Of a DNA stretch of 64,000 nucleotides, positions 33,233 through 44,193 are shown piece after piece. Source of the stretch: Rostrohypoxylon terebratum (lineage: Eukaryota; Ascomycota; Sordariomycetes; Xylariales; Hypoxylaceae); contig MU385855.1 in NCBI GenBank assembly GCA_022497145.1, forward strand, positions 434,001 through 498,000, read 5' to 3'. The notes under the pieces are model-generated. The model saw nothing but the letters and a program-made list of their open reading frames with translations, had not been told where the DNA came from and did no database searches. The translations under genes and the position numbers were made by a program. Positions within the stretch are counted from its first letter, which is position 1, and each line of letters starts with the position of its first letter.

Positions 33233-33769
33233 TCATCCTTTGAAAACCTTGGAGAGTTCAGCGTCAGGAAATAATTCAAGCTGGTTGGCAACGCAGAACT
33301 TAACGATTCTCCCGGTTTCAGCATCATGTCCCGCTAACCTTTTTAAAAAGGTCCGGATCTGTAGCGACAGCTCACTGATGTGGTCCTCCAAGTCTCGAAT
33401 TTTTTGTTCCTCATCGATTTCCATCGGGGTACCGCCTCTGGTTTCTCTATTTCCTGTGCTCCTCGACGGGGTGGGGTACTGCTGGGTATTCTTTGCCGGG
33501 GCCGGGGCAGGGGCAGGATTATTGTCGTCGGCGGAATGGAAGTGGTGGTGGAAGTGGAATTCGAAACGTTTCTCTAGGAGTTCCCTTATCCGTGCCATGT
33601 CGTCTTCGTATCTTTTTGAGGGCCTTTGGTGTCCATGAATCGTAGTATGTCGTTTTGGGTGGCTGTATGGTTGCCAACCGCCTCGCTGCCACCACCCACG
33701 GTTTCCTCGGCTAAAACTTGACCCAGACTGAGATTGACTGCTTTTCGACATTTTCGGCATTTTCGACAT
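33233..33769 (-). CDS. Small His/Gly/Trp-rich protein with C-terminal coiled coil, unknown function
   Basis: Single exon, 178 residues from the ATG at 33769 (MSKMPKMSKSSQSQ). The frame is open further upstream to 33964, but that stretch looks like leader sequence. Visible parts: a Ser/Gln/Gly start, an aromatic-glycine patch GNRGWWQRGGWQPY, a histidine cluster FEFHFHHHFH, a Pro/Ala linker, and a C-terminal helix DEEQKIRDLEDHISELSLQI with heptad spacing. I recognise no family. It sits between the damaged STAND gene and the PNP-TPR pair, so it may belong to the same accessory block, but nothing in the sequence proves this. It may be a real lineage-specific gene or a fortuitous ORF. Confidence 0.45.
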   Translation of the reverse strand: MSKMPKMSKSSQSQSGSSFSRGNRGWWQRGGWQPYSHPKRHTTIHGHQRPSKRYEDDMARIRELLEKRFEFHFHHHFHSADDNNPAPAPAPAKNTQQYPTPSRSTGNRETRGGTPMEIDEEQKIRDLEDHISELSLQIRTFLKRLAGHDAETGRIVKFCVANQLELFPDAELSKVFKG

Positions 33770-34901
33770 TTCGAAGATATTTATTGAGATACAAGATAAA
33801 ACTGATTGATCAAAATGGAATCTTATGGACTTAGCCTGTTCAAGGTGAAGAGGATGAATGGATGACTTTCTTCCTTGAGCTGACTCCACGGGAAAAGGCT
33901 CCCTTATATAAACTTGGTATCGTCGTCCTTGTTGTAAAACGCTGGGCTTGTTAAGGAACATCAATTTACGTGTTTTACGCTGTTCACTATCAATATTGGT
34001 TCTGGCTGGTTCGCTTTGTAAAAGAATATAGATAAGTAGATAAATATTTGAAACAAATTCTTTGTTTGGTATCGTCTGAACAATGTTCTTCTTTTCAATA
34101 TTTACTATGCTGTCGTTTCCTTCCAGAATTACATCCAGTATGTACAGTTCTGGTAATTGGAGTTGGGTTAGTACCTACAGCACCATAGGTGATTTAATAG
34201 TCTTGGTGGATGCCCATAGAACCCGCCCCATACACTCCAGGGCTACTCCAGGGCTACCCCGCGCACTACCACTAAAGCCCTAAAGCCCCTGAAGTGGTGC
34301 GCAAGAATGCTCCAGGGCTACCTATGATGCATGCTACACTATCCCCCTTCAACTCCGCAACGTTAATGTTCTTGTGTTGAATAGGTAACTTATATGTCTA
34401 CCAGATCGCATGGAATATTGAATATGTTCGGCCTCGTCTGGATAACCATCAAATTTTCAACAGAGTTCAACGATATTTGAGTTAGGTAAATTTTGTATTC
34501 AACATTGTGAAAAGTTGAGTTGGGTCTTGATCCAATTTGACAACCTTGAGTTGGACGAGAGAGGATTTCATCGTTCAGCTTTTGTTTATCACACTATCAT
34601 TCGAAGCCATTCTTTTGGGGAGGCACAGTTTGAAAAATGGAGGGAATGTGAAGCTAAAGAAAAAAAGAGAGATCTGATGGCCTCGGGAAGTAGAATAATG
34701 AATGATGACGCGTATCCGCAATAGGTCATCATGTAGCCTTCCACTCATTCAGCCCCCAGGTCGGCTGCCTCTCTACCACATACCTCCTAAAACCAGCGCC
34801 TACCTGCCTAGTACCCAAGGTCAACACCGCTCATTTACTAGCAAGACATCCATATTACCCATACAAGTACGACAGCTCTCAGGGAGCATAAGCTATTCGC
34901 C
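33770..34901. other. Intergenic upstream of the PNP gene
   Basis: The 11-mer TCCAGGGCTAC occurs at 34236, 34247 (in tandem) and 34311, with a GCGCACTACCACT / AGTGGTGCGC imperfect inverted repeat between (34261-34302). The rest is AT-rich promoter-like sequence. No gene seen. Confidence 0.5.
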
Positions 34902-36017
34902 ATGGGCTGCCCTCAAGCAGAAACATATACTGTTTGTATCATCTATATCAAGCCGCTGGAAATGCGGGCTATCACTGTTATGCTTGATGAAAGATTTGAT
35001 TCGGTCCCCGTGGCTCACGGCGATGCGAACGACTATACTCTAGGTCGTATTGGTCACCACAATGTTGTCGTCGTGGGTCCAGCTCGTGGTGATCAAGGAA
35101 AGGTGGCTACTGCTCAATTTGCCTCGACTATTCGGTTGACTTTTCCAAACCTGTGCGCCGGAATGCTAGTTGGTATTGGAGGTGGGATTCCCCATTACCC
35201 TGACCACGATGTTCGCCTTGGTGATGTGGTCGTCGGAGCCCCAGAAACCGGACCGGCAGTAGTTCAATACGACTTTGGAAAGAGAACTGGAGCTGGTTTT
35301 GAGGTCACAAGAAATCTGGGAAAGCCACCAAAGTTGCTTCGCCAGGTCGTCAATAAGGTTGAAGAGAAGTATGATTATATTCGAGACGGGGAGGACGACA
35401 TTCTCAAAGCCCATATTGACCGATTCGCAATGTACCCGCGACTCAAAAAGGAATTCATGAAACCGTCTGCTCCCGACCGTTTATTCTTACCGTCATATAT
35501 CCATGAGGGTGGTACAGACTGTACTAATCACGACCGGCAATTTGAAGTGTTGCGCCACACCAGAGAGGTTGACCACATTGTTGTACACTATAGTACCATT
35601 CTTTCGGGCGACTCGGTCATGAAGTCCTCAACCGAGCGAGATCTACTAAGCGCCAAACACAACAACGCTCTATGTATCGAAATGGAAGCAGCAGGACTTA
35701 TGGATGTATTCCCGTGTCTTGTTATCCGTGGGATATGCGATTACGCAGATTCTCATAAGAACTCGGTCTGGCAAAACTTCGCGGCCGCGACGGCAGCAGC
35801 CTACGCTCGTGAAGTGCTACTCAATATGTCTAAGCAGACAGTGCCGGAGTTAGGGGCGGCCATCGGTCAGACAAATGCGTCGGGTTCACAAAATGGACTA
35901 GACAGTCCGCCCGCGGGTGGCAATTTTTCAATTGGGAACCTTGAAAATTCAGGAAATGTGATGTATCATAATTCTGCGCCCATGACTAACTACTTTGGAA
36001 GACGGGCTGCAAAGTGA
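34902..36017 (+). CDS. Nucleoside-phosphorylase-domain (PNP_UDP) protein with C-terminal amyloid-like signalling motif
   Basis: Single exon, 371 residues. Residues 8-310 are a PNP_UDP_1 fold of the kind used as an effector by fungal NLRs. It has VVVGPARGDQGKVATAQFAS, MLVGIGGGIPHYPDHDVRLG (phosphate loop), HYSTILSGDSVMKS, ALCIEMEAAGL (the ribose-binding Met-Glu pair) and VIRGICDYADSHKN (base-binding Asp). All expected catalytic regions are intact, so it probably splits nucleosides or related compounds. After a linker (about 315-338) the last 30 residues form a Gly/Asn-rich segment ending NSAPMTNYF at 365. This 345-365 segment matches residues 28-48 of the next protein, which starts 412 bp downstream on the same strand. 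I infer that the two proteins contact through a shared amyloid-type fold, with this enzyme as the effector. Confidence 0.85.
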   Translation: MGCPQAETYTVCIIYIKPLEMRAITVMLDERFDSVPVAHGDANDYTLGRIGHHNVVVVGPARGDQGKVATAQFASTIRLTFPNLCAGMLVGIGGGIPHYPDHDVRLGDVVVGAPETGPAVVQYDFGKRTGAGFEVTRNLGKPPKLLRQVVNKVEEKYDYIRDGEDDILKAHIDRFAMYPRLKKEFMKPSAPDRLFLPSYIHEGGTDCTNHDRQFEVLRHTREVDHIVVHYSTILSGDSVMKSSTERDLLSAKHNNALCIEMEAAGLMDVFPCLVIRGICDYADSHKNSVWQNFAAATAAAYAREVLLNMSKQTVPELGAAIGQTNASGSQNGLDSPPAGGNFSIGNLENSGNVMYHNSAPMTNYFGRRAAK

Positions 36018-36429
36018 AGAATACTAGTAGGTACTAGGTACCTACATAGGACCTAGGTATGTTGGTTTGGTCGTTTAATGTACCACGGCAGTTGAGATAC
36101 TTGCGCGTTCTTACGGTCCTTTTTTCACCTTGCTAGTGAGGATACAAGGAGGGCGCCCTCATTCCGCCTCAGTGTCATTTATTGTATCGAATCGCAATGC
36201 CTGCTCGCCCACCTTCACAACAGGCACCTCGAATCGCTACCGTTCTCAGCGACTCGTAGGATGCTATTCCTTGAAGGAGGGCGGATAATGCGTGAAGCAG
36301 GCTACAGCCTTACTTATCCGTAGTCCCCGGCGATGCTATCTCTTATCCTGAACACGAGTTGTGGCTTGGTATGGATTAATACTATAATTTTCAATCTATT
36401 AGCACACCCGTTGCCGCGAGTTTATCACG
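36018..36429. other. Spacer between the PNP and TPR genes
   Basis: Starts with a palindromic GGTACC/CCTAGG cluster at 36030-36060. The remainder is moderate-GC promoter-like sequence for the TPR gene. Same-strand neighbours 412 bp apart. Confidence 0.5.
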
Positions 36430-39400
36430 ATGGCGGCCAGTAACTCTGCGCCCACCCACGAAACACCACCAGAAATGGGCCCGAGAGATTCTGGTACGTT
36501 GATGTTAACCGGATCTACAACTAATTACGGCAGTCTGGTAGCTTTTAATCATGGTTCAATCTCGAACTACTTCATTCTTGACGACGTGATCCATCCATGT
36601 TCTCTCCCTATCAACTCGTCCTCTCAGTCAATCGCAACGAATCGATTATACATCAAGATAGAGAGAGCGCGGGCGTATCACAAATCTAAGAATTACATTG
36701 AAGCGAAGGTTCAGCTACTCGAAGTGTTGGGTGCCCCGGAATTGCCCGACGAGGCGCGTTTGATAGCCAAATATGACCTAGCCCGCGCTCATTTCGCAGA
36801 AACCGAATTCTCTGAAGCGGCTCAGCACTTCGAATTCGTAGTCAATGCGCATGCAGAGCAGCGCGAAACAACAAAATCGACTCTCGCTGACAGCAAATAC
36901 TGGTTAGCGCGTAGCCTCTTCAATCAGGGTAAATACGAAGATGCATCCATGTACCTGCAGGATTTCATTATCTGTCAAGATGCAAACGATGTCAGACAGA
37001 TCACGAAAGGAAGACTATGGCTTGGTCTGACATTCGAGCGAATGGAATTATTTGATAGTGCGAAGGAACAAATCGAGACGGCCTTGACAGTGTGCATCGA
37101 GAAGTTCGGACCTGAACATCTAGAGACACTAGCAAGTCGACATCACATGGCTAACTTCCTGTATAAGCGAAGAGATTTTCGCGAAGCTCGTAAGCTTTTC
37201 CAGGGCGTGCTTGAAGCGGAGGAGAGGTTAAGCGGTCCTGAGAAAGCGGAGGCTATCAAGACTCGCTGCATGTTAGCCCTCTGTCTAGCTCAACTTGGCC
37301 AGTACGATGATGCCGAACCCCACCTGCAACGAGTTCTCTCCCGTATGAAATCCGACCCTGATTTTATCTCTCACGAGCTCGGCGAACCAGGTCTAGTGTA
37401 TTACTGGCTAGGTCGCATTGCTCTGACACATAACGATCGACGGTTTAATGAGGAAGCTGGACTGCTACTCAACCGCGCTTTACCAGGCCTCGGTGCCAAC
37501 AAGGACCTAACGGAAGAATATACAGATTGCCGAAAGTATCAGGCACTGGCGATGAGTCGCCAGGGACAGTTTTCTGGGGCTGAATCTATATTACGTCAGA
37601 TCATCGAAGAAGGCCACTGTACTGACCTCGCTCCTATTTATCATGAGCTAGCCATGAATTTGCAACTTCAGAACAAAAAATGGGATGCCAAAAAGGTTCT
37701 TGAGCAAATTGTGTCGGTTACAACCCCAATAGACCATTGCAAACATACGGGGGAAGATCTGGCCGCCTGTTTGAGTCTTCTTGGGGTCTTATATAACGAA
37801 CGAAAACAATACCACGACGCACGAGTTTGCTTTCAAAAGGTAGTTGATGTTCGTCCCGAGCGCACTAATTACCACCACAATTTAGCTCGGTTTTATCTTG
37901 GTATAACATTACACGAACTGAGAGAATTCGAAGATGCCCGGAAACATTTACAAATAGCCAACGAACTCGAGCGGAAGTATTTGCGAGGGGATAATCGTTA
38001 CCTGATACAGGCGTGGCTAGGTTGGACTTTATGCGAACTTGGGCTCTTTGGCGAGGCCGAAGACAACCTTAGACCTGTCGTCGTTCTTTGGTCCCAGCCT
38101 AACTTGACGAAAGATGAGGCAATGTCACATTTCATCTTGGGCCGCAGCAATTATTGCTTAGGACGGGCTGCGATCTACCGTAATAATCTGCCCGAAGCGG
38201 TTCGACTCTTCCAATCTGCTCTACCGATGCTAGCCCGACGATTCAGTGTGGATCATCACTTGTCTCTTGAGTGCCGATACCACCTAGCTTGTTCGCACAT
38301 GCGAATGAGGAGATATGGCGATGCTAGCCACTTGTTGGAAGAACTTTTGAGTAACCAGTCCCAGCACGTTGCTATACAAGACATCCGCTCCATTCTAGTC
38401 CCATATTGGTTATGCAGAGTGTATTTCGTACAGAAGAAGTACCAAGAGGCCGAAGAGTCCATCCGAAAATCTCTGGAGGCATGGGGTGATAAGTCGTCTT
38501 ATCAGGGCGTATTTCGAGGGGAAGCTCAATTGGCTTTGGCGCAATGTTTAATGGCAACAAGCGGAAAAATGGAGGAGTGCATAGAGTTGATACAACAAGC
38601 GATCAGGGATGAACCATCCGATATTGATCAAGAAGGCGAATGGTACGGGTGGAGTCGTTTTGGGCTAGCCCGTGTGCTATATCATAGCAAGCGATATGAA
38701 GAGGCGTACGAGAATTTAAAACTTGCTATCCCAGTTCTCGAGGCTCGACTTGGCCACGGCTGCCTAGATTGCTGCGTAGCTCGGGCCTACCTAGCCGATT
38801 GCCTCGAACAGCTTCAACGCGCGAGCGAGGCCGAATCGTTAATCATTATTGCCGCAGATCAGCGAATCCAGGTACCCGGTGATGATTTAGTCAAAGCCAT
38901 TGGAAATTTCTGGCTAGGGCGTCAGGCGTTTGATCGTGGGAAACTCAGGGAAGCAGAGGATAGGATTCAGTCCGCAAAGGGTCTATTCGAAGCACTAAGA
39001 AGGACGATCTGGGAATTCAAGGTGTTCGAATGTAGACATTTCCTCGCCCGTATCCACTATGAAAAGAAGCAGTATAGCAGTGCCCAGGCACTCTTACGGG
39101 AATTGGCGAAGCAGCAACATGAGGCTGGATACCTCGCCGAGGCAGTAGACAGCCAATATTACCTGGGGTCGAGCCTATACCATCAGAATAAGTTGAGTGA
39201 TGCGAAAGTTGTGTACCAAAAAATCATTGACGATGGCCTCGCCGGAAACCTGGTCAAATACGCAGTTCCCGCCAGTTATTTCTATTTGGGGGATTGCTTC
39301 TACCAAGAGAAAGAGAGAGATGTCGAATCAGTCAAGGTGTACTTCGAGGCTGCTCTTGAAAGCCCTTTGGAATTCCCTCAGAAGATGCGGGCTCACTACT

Positions 39401-40629
39401 TTCTAGCCCGATGCCTCTATCAGCTGAAGAGATATGATGAAGCAATAACCCGCTTTCAAATGGTGTCTGAGACAAACCCGAAAGATGGTGCATGGCCCTT
39501 TTGGTCTCAGTACTGGAGCGGAAGAAGTCATATAGAGTTGAACAATTGGCCTGAAGCGAGGAGTCATCTTCAGTATGCATACGAATTAAGCCATAAAAGA
39601 TGGCGATATGCATCAGACTGCCGATACTTCCTAGGCCAAGTACTTTTCACATGTCGAGACTATGCCGGCGCTAAAACACACTTTCAATCACTCTGCGACA
39701 CACCTGGCAACCTCTCAAAAATGACGTTGGGCAGTGATTACTATCTTGGATGCTGCTTATTGGAATTGGGGGATGCCAAGTTGTCCAAGGAATCATTGCT
39801 CGCAAGTCTAGAAAAGGTCAGGAAAGACGGTGAGAATAAGCTGGGTGAAATGATGATAGAATTCCAACTAGCTCGATGTCTTCACAAGCTCAAAGTCTAC
39901 GACGAAGCAGAGAACAAATTGGAAAGCGTCCGCTTATTCTTCGAGAGCCGATTTCAGGATGGAGACTCCACTGTGATACAAGTCGAGCATGAGCTCGGTC
40001 TTATCTCCGAAAGACGTCATCAGTGGAAGAGAGCAGCAGGGTTCTTTCAGAAAGTGCTCGAGAGACGTAAAGAGTCTTCAAAACCACCGCATAGAGAAAC
40101 AATAGATGCACAAATGGATGTTATAAAAACTTTGATTAAACTAAAGGATTTTGCTCAAGCGGCACCACTAGCGAAGCAAGCGCTAGAGTGGGAGGAACAG
40201 ATCTCAGGTCCAGATGATCTCAAGTGTTTACCGATCCGAATACAGCTTGGGAAGATTCTCGACGGCCTCTCTGATCATGATCAGGTTGTGGTTGTACTTT
40301 CAAAAGCGGCCACACAACTCCAAAAAACTAAGGATTCCTCAAGGACCTTATCTCGACGGGAGGAAATCTCATTCAATAATGTTTTCGCGCGCGCCCTTCG
40401 CAAAGTTGGGCGAGTAAAAGAGGCCAAAGAGTATGCTTGGAAAGCTTCCAGGCTAAACGACGATCCGCAAACATTCGATGAATTTTCTAAAGCGTTTGAT
40501 AAACGCTATCAGAAGCAAAAGAAAGCAACCATTGAGAAGATCCAAGAGCAGCTGGTGCTCTTACCATCAAGCAATCATTCAGATCCAGCCCTATTGCCTC
40601 CGAGTACTGATAAAGAGGAAAGCTGCTGA
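36430..40629 (+). CDS. Giant TPR-repeat protein with N-terminal amyloid-like motif
   Basis: Single exon, 1399 residues without an intron. Residues 22-48 are a Gly/Ser/Asn-rich motif (28-48 is the core, ending GSISNYF). Residues 75-1340 are tandem TPR-type helical pairs, about 25-30 by eye, with typical phrases such as YWLARSLFNQGKYEDA, YLGITLHELREFEDARKHL, YFLARCLYQLKRYDEAI and YFLGQVLFTCRDYAGA. The end is Lys-rich. Tetratricopeptides bind ligands or proteins; in fungal STAND receptors they form the sensing end. Here I find no P-loop, NACHT or NB-ARC between the motif and the repeats, so it is not a normal NLR. The motif shared with the adjacent PNP enzyme suggests a receptor-adaptor that nucleates the enzyme. 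A plain scaffold role is the alternative. Confidence 0.85.
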   Translation: MAASNSAPTHETPPEMGPRDSGTLMLTGSTTNYGSLVAFNHGSISNYFILDDVIHPCSLPINSSSQSIATNRLYIKIERARAYHKSKNYIEAKVQLLEVLGAPELPDEARLIAKYDLARAHFAETEFSEAAQHFEFVVNAHAEQRETTKSTLADSKYWLARSLFNQGKYEDASMYLQDFIICQDANDVRQITKGRLWLGLTFERMELFDSAKEQIETALTVCIEKFGPEHLETLASRHHMANFLYKRRDFREARKLFQGVLEAEERLSGPEKAEAIKTRCMLALCLAQLGQYDDAEPHLQRVLSRMKSDPDFISHELGEPGLVYYWLGRIALTHNDRRFNEEAGLLLNRALPGLGANKDLTEEYTDCRKYQALAMSRQGQFSGAESILRQIIEEGHCTDLAPIYHELAMNLQLQNKKWDAKKVLEQIVSVTTPIDHCKHTGEDLAACLSLLGVLYNERKQYHDARVCFQKVVDVRPERTNYHHNLARFYLGITLHELREFEDARKHLQIANELERKYLRGDNRYLIQAWLGWTLCELGLFGEAEDNLRPVVVLWSQPNLTKDEAMSHFILGRSNYCLGRAAIYRNNLPEAVRLFQSALPMLARRFSVDHHLSLECRYHLACSHMRMRRYGDASHLLEELLSNQSQHVAIQDIRSILVPYWLCRVYFVQKKYQEAEESIRKSLEAWGDKSSYQGVFRGEAQLALAQCLMATSGKMEECIELIQQAIRDEPSDIDQEGEWYGWSRFGLARVLYHSKRYEEAYENLKLAIPVLEARLGHGCLDCCVARAYLADCLEQLQRASEAESLIIIAADQRIQVPGDDLVKAIGNFWLGRQAFDRGKLREAEDRIQSAKGLFEALRRTIWEFKVFECRHFLARIHYEKKQYSSAQALLRELAKQQHEAGYLAEAVDSQYYLGSSLYHQNKLSDAKVVYQKIIDDGLAGNLVKYAVPASYFYLGDCFYQEKERDVESVKVYFEAALESPLEFPQKMRAHYFLARCLYQLKRYDEAITRFQMVSETNPKDGAWPFWSQYWSGRSHIELNNWPEARSHLQYAYELSHKRWRYASDCRYFLGQVLFTCRDYAGAKTHFQSLCDTPGNLSKMTLGSDYYLGCCLLELGDAKLSKESLLASLEKVRKDGENKLGEMMIEFQLARCLHKLKVYDEAENKLESVRLFFESRFQDGDSTVIQVEHELGLISERRHQWKRAAGFFQKVLERRKESSKPPHRETIDAQMDVIKTLIKLKDFAQAAPLAKQALEWEEQISGPDDLKCLPIRIQLGKILDGLSDHDQVVVVLSKAATQLQKTKDSSRTLSRREEISFNNVFARALRKVGRVKEAKEYAWKASRLNDDPQTFDEFSKAFDKRYQKQKKATIEKIQEQLVLLPSSNHSDPALLPPSTDKEESC

Positions 40630-41533
40630 AATAGAGGGGCTAAGCCCTATATTTAGTACACTAGGTGAACTATCCGGGCTGCCGGGTCTACCAAGGTCCA
40701 AGGTTAAGATTAGCGCTAGCTGCCCTAAAGGCACCAACTAAAAATAAATCGCGGGCTGGCCCGCGTTAAATATGGATGCAGTAGTACAAGTACTTCCAAT
40801 ACAATAGCCCTATAAATTCTCTGAGGGTTTGACCCAGGGCATTCTAGGGTCCCTGAGCACTAACACCTGTCCATCGAATTCGGCGTACCAGGTAGGCACC
40901 TGGTATGGCATGGTGTATTTAACGCCGGGGCAAGGTGACCACCCCTCGCAGACCTCCCGAAGGATATGCGGCATGTAGAACTACCTACTTTCTGATTCTA
41001 ATTCTAATTCCATTCTAATTCCATTATACAAACATTTAAAGAGAATATCCTACATACCTATCTAACCCGTTGGCACACATAGTGATGCTCTAACCGTACC
41101 CGTTCGTTCCTCCATTTGAGCTCGTGTCCGGCGCAAGGTAGGCACCTGTATAGCGCGCTAGGAACTTTAAGGAAGAGCTCTAAGAGTCTCATCGGATAAT
41201 ACGAAACTCACAACTCCCATCTAGGTCGAAGAATAGGAGTAATTATATACTACATAGATCCAATCGTCGCTAAATACCATAGTTAAATAGGTACATATCG
41301 AACAGTAGGTGACGGGTGCGACCAGCTGTAACTTGAAGGAGCAAATCAGGTAGGCGTGGGTACCTAATCTGCATGTGGTGTTCAGCTTACACTGCCCTGA
41401 CTGCCCCGCCCCAGAACACCGCCAAATTATGGGCATCGTCTTCGTGAATGTATTGTACTTAAATTTTAAAAATTAAATAGTAGGTACCTTATGGGATCAA
41501 GAATCTCATTTCACCTACACAGCTCAATTGAAA
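40630..41533. other. Intergenic
   Basis: Small direct repeats of TTCTAATTC/CATTCTAATTC lie near 40993-41024. Otherwise unremarkable AT-rich sequence and the promoter of the second STAND gene. Confidence 0.5.
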
Positions 41534-44193
41534 ATGGATCCGTTCAGCGCCATAGGTGCTGCAGCAGCAATTCTCCAGTTTGTAGAACTCTCGGCTAAAA
41601 TATTAGGGACCGCTTATGAGATATACGCCTCGGATAGCGGCGCAGCAGAAGAGAACATTCGCATTGGGGATGTTACTAATAGGGTGAAGCAATTGAGCCA
41701 GCACGTTGAAAATAGTGTCATACACAATTCTAGCAAGAATCCGTCACAGATCTCTAATGTGACCGTCGAGCTCGCACAGAAGGCACAGAGCCTTGCAGAT
41801 CAGCTTATAAAATCGTTAGATTCTCTGAGCATCGATCGCTCTGCCCGTTTCCAGTCATGGCAGGCTTTTCGGAAAGCGCTACGAGGTTATTTCCAAGCAG
41901 ACCATATCAAGACATTACAGTCGCGCTTAGACGGGCTTAGAAGCGAGTTGATGCTTCATCTGATTGTCATGATCAGGTAGGTCCGTCGAATAACCGGCAT
42001 AGTCCCATGCAATTTGCTCTCTACATAACTTCTGACAACTACACACCTAGTGATGACCAGTCTGAGCTACTCAAGTCAATTCGCAATGTGAAGGAGACAT
42101 GCCAAGCCATGCGTGCTGATTATATTGAACAATTCTTAAAGCTTCACGATGACCTTTCTCATCAAATAGCAAAAGAAGGTCTCCAGCTCAGGAGTTTATT
42201 GAAAACGATAGAACAGCCCACGTCGCAATCGCTCTTCTCCGTTTCACAGAAACAGATGATCGAATATTCCGTGACTGTGCAAAATTTATCCTCTCTTGTA
42301 GTCGAAGCTTCAAAGTTCACACCAAAATTCATGAGAATCCTTGAGAGTCTACGATTTACAGAGATGCCTTATCGACATGATAGTATCCGAGAAACCCATC
42401 GCGATACGTATTCCTGGATTTTCGATGAGAAGGAGTCACCGTTAGCTAACTGGCTTGCCAGCCAGGATGGCCTTTTCTGGGTGAATGGGAAAGCAGGCTC
42501 AGGGAAATCAACTCTGTTCAAGTACCTTGTCCACACCCCCCAGAGCAGAGTGCTACTCAGCCAGTGGGCAGGTGGGAAACAATTATCAACAGCCAGCTTT
42601 TTCTTTTGGAACCATGGAAACCGGATGCAAAAGTCATGGAAGGGCCTCCTCCAAAGCTTGCTATTCCAAATCCTTAGTACCTGCCCCGACGCCGCCGAGA
42701 AAATCTGCCCCGCAAGGTGGAACGAAGCCCGCGATCCCCATCTGCCACCTCCGTCATGGACATCTGACGAGCTCGTCTCCACCATAGAGCTTGCTTTTGC
42801 CGAGATAGCTAGCTCGCACCGCTTTTGCTTCTTCATTGATGGCCTTGACGAATACGAGGGAGATGACCACTTCGAATTAATTAGCCTCATAGAGCGATTG
42901 CAGGGATCAGAGTCAGCCAAGTTCTGCGTGTCGAGCCGGCCGTGGAATGTGTTCGTGACGAATTTCGCACTCGCAAACATCCCGACCTTGGTGTTAGAAG
43001 AGAAAACTAGAGGCGATATGGCGAAATACATTCATGGGACGCTAGAAGAGGATCGCCGGTTCCTGCGACTCAAGGCGCGGGAAGACCGCGCAGACGAACT
43101 GGCTACTGAGATCAGTGAGAAGGCTAACGGCGTGTTCCTCTGGGTTTTCCTAGTTGTTCGGGAGTTACTGCGGGGTTTAAATGAGCAAGACGACTTTTCG
43201 ACGCTGCAAAGGCGATTGAGGCGTCTTCCGGATGATCTCGAGAAGTACTTCCATCACATGCTCGATCAGCTGGATAAAACATATCAGGAGAAATCAGCTA
43301 GGGCATTGCTGGTATCGGCTGCTGCTTGGAGCTCGCCGCCGATCGACGTTTTATATGGTATACAATACGGAATATCTCGAGGGGAATTTTGTCGCATGGC
43401 AGAAGTACAAGCAATAGATAACCCACAGCGCGAGAAACTCCGCAACACAGCACAATTCCATTTAAACAGTTGGTGTCGCGATCTCCTAGGAATTTCTAGA
43501 GGAACCGACTACGATCGCGTAGAGTTCCTCCATCGTACCGTGCGGGACTTCCTATGCACGGAAGATATTTGGCGTTCGCTTGAGAAGAGGGCAGGGGCTG
43601 ATTTCAACCCCCTATTGGTGCTTTGCCGTGCTTCTTTGGCGCAAATGACTTACCATGTCTATGTTACTTTGGACCGGAACACCACGCTAAGTTCTACTTA
43701 CAATTTTAAAAATGTGGTGCTACATACGATGTACTATGCCGTGGAGTGCGAGAGACACGATGAGAGCAGCCCAATCAACGAGCTGGATGAGCTCAACCGG
43801 CTCGGCACCCTGCTTCATTCTTCGTCATGGATAAGAAAGGTGTGGTACGAAACGAAACCGGAAGTGGACGATTTCCTCACTGCTGCGGTGGCGTGTGGCT
43901 TGCAGCTATATGTGCTGGATATATTGCAGCGCCAACCGGAGAAGATATTCAGGAAGCGATCTAGATTTCCACTGGTTGACTTTGCATATATTGACAATGC
44001 ACTACAAGACTTTCCCAGCCTCCCGGGCAAGAGCTCTGCTATGGTACGACTACTAAAACGCTTAGCTGTACAATATGATGATAAAGCCAACAAGGAACGA
44101 AAGAGGCATAGTCTACAACGGTTTTTGAGACCTGGGAAGAATATGACTGCAAAGGAGGAGCTGCAGCGCGGCAGTTATGAAATAATATTCTAA
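41534..44193 (+). CDS. HeLo-like-NACHT STAND NTPase (NLR-like), intact
   Basis: Exons 41534-41976 and 42051-44193, intron of 74 nt (gtaggt...cctag) splitting a Ser codon; 861 residues. The first ATG in frame gives DPFSAIGAAAAILQFVELSA, the usual start of the fungal HeLo-like/STAND N-terminal domain, a helical bundle that in relatives forms membrane-toxic oligomers. NACHT: FWVNGKAGSGKSTLFKYL (P-loop from residue 294), RFCFFIDGLDEYEGDD (Walker B near D411), SSRPWNVF. Then the winged-helix/DUF7791 region with RVEFLHRTVRDFL, and about 220 residues of unassigned helical C-terminus without repeats. It is a diverged paralogue of the frameshifted STAND protein at 30051-32589. Expected role: ATP-driven switch in heterokaryon incompatibility or defence. 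Confidence 0.88.

Noticed and set aside
42369..43031. 220-residue minus-strand ORF within the second STAND gene
   Set aside because: Shadow of the NACHT exon; no domain of its own.
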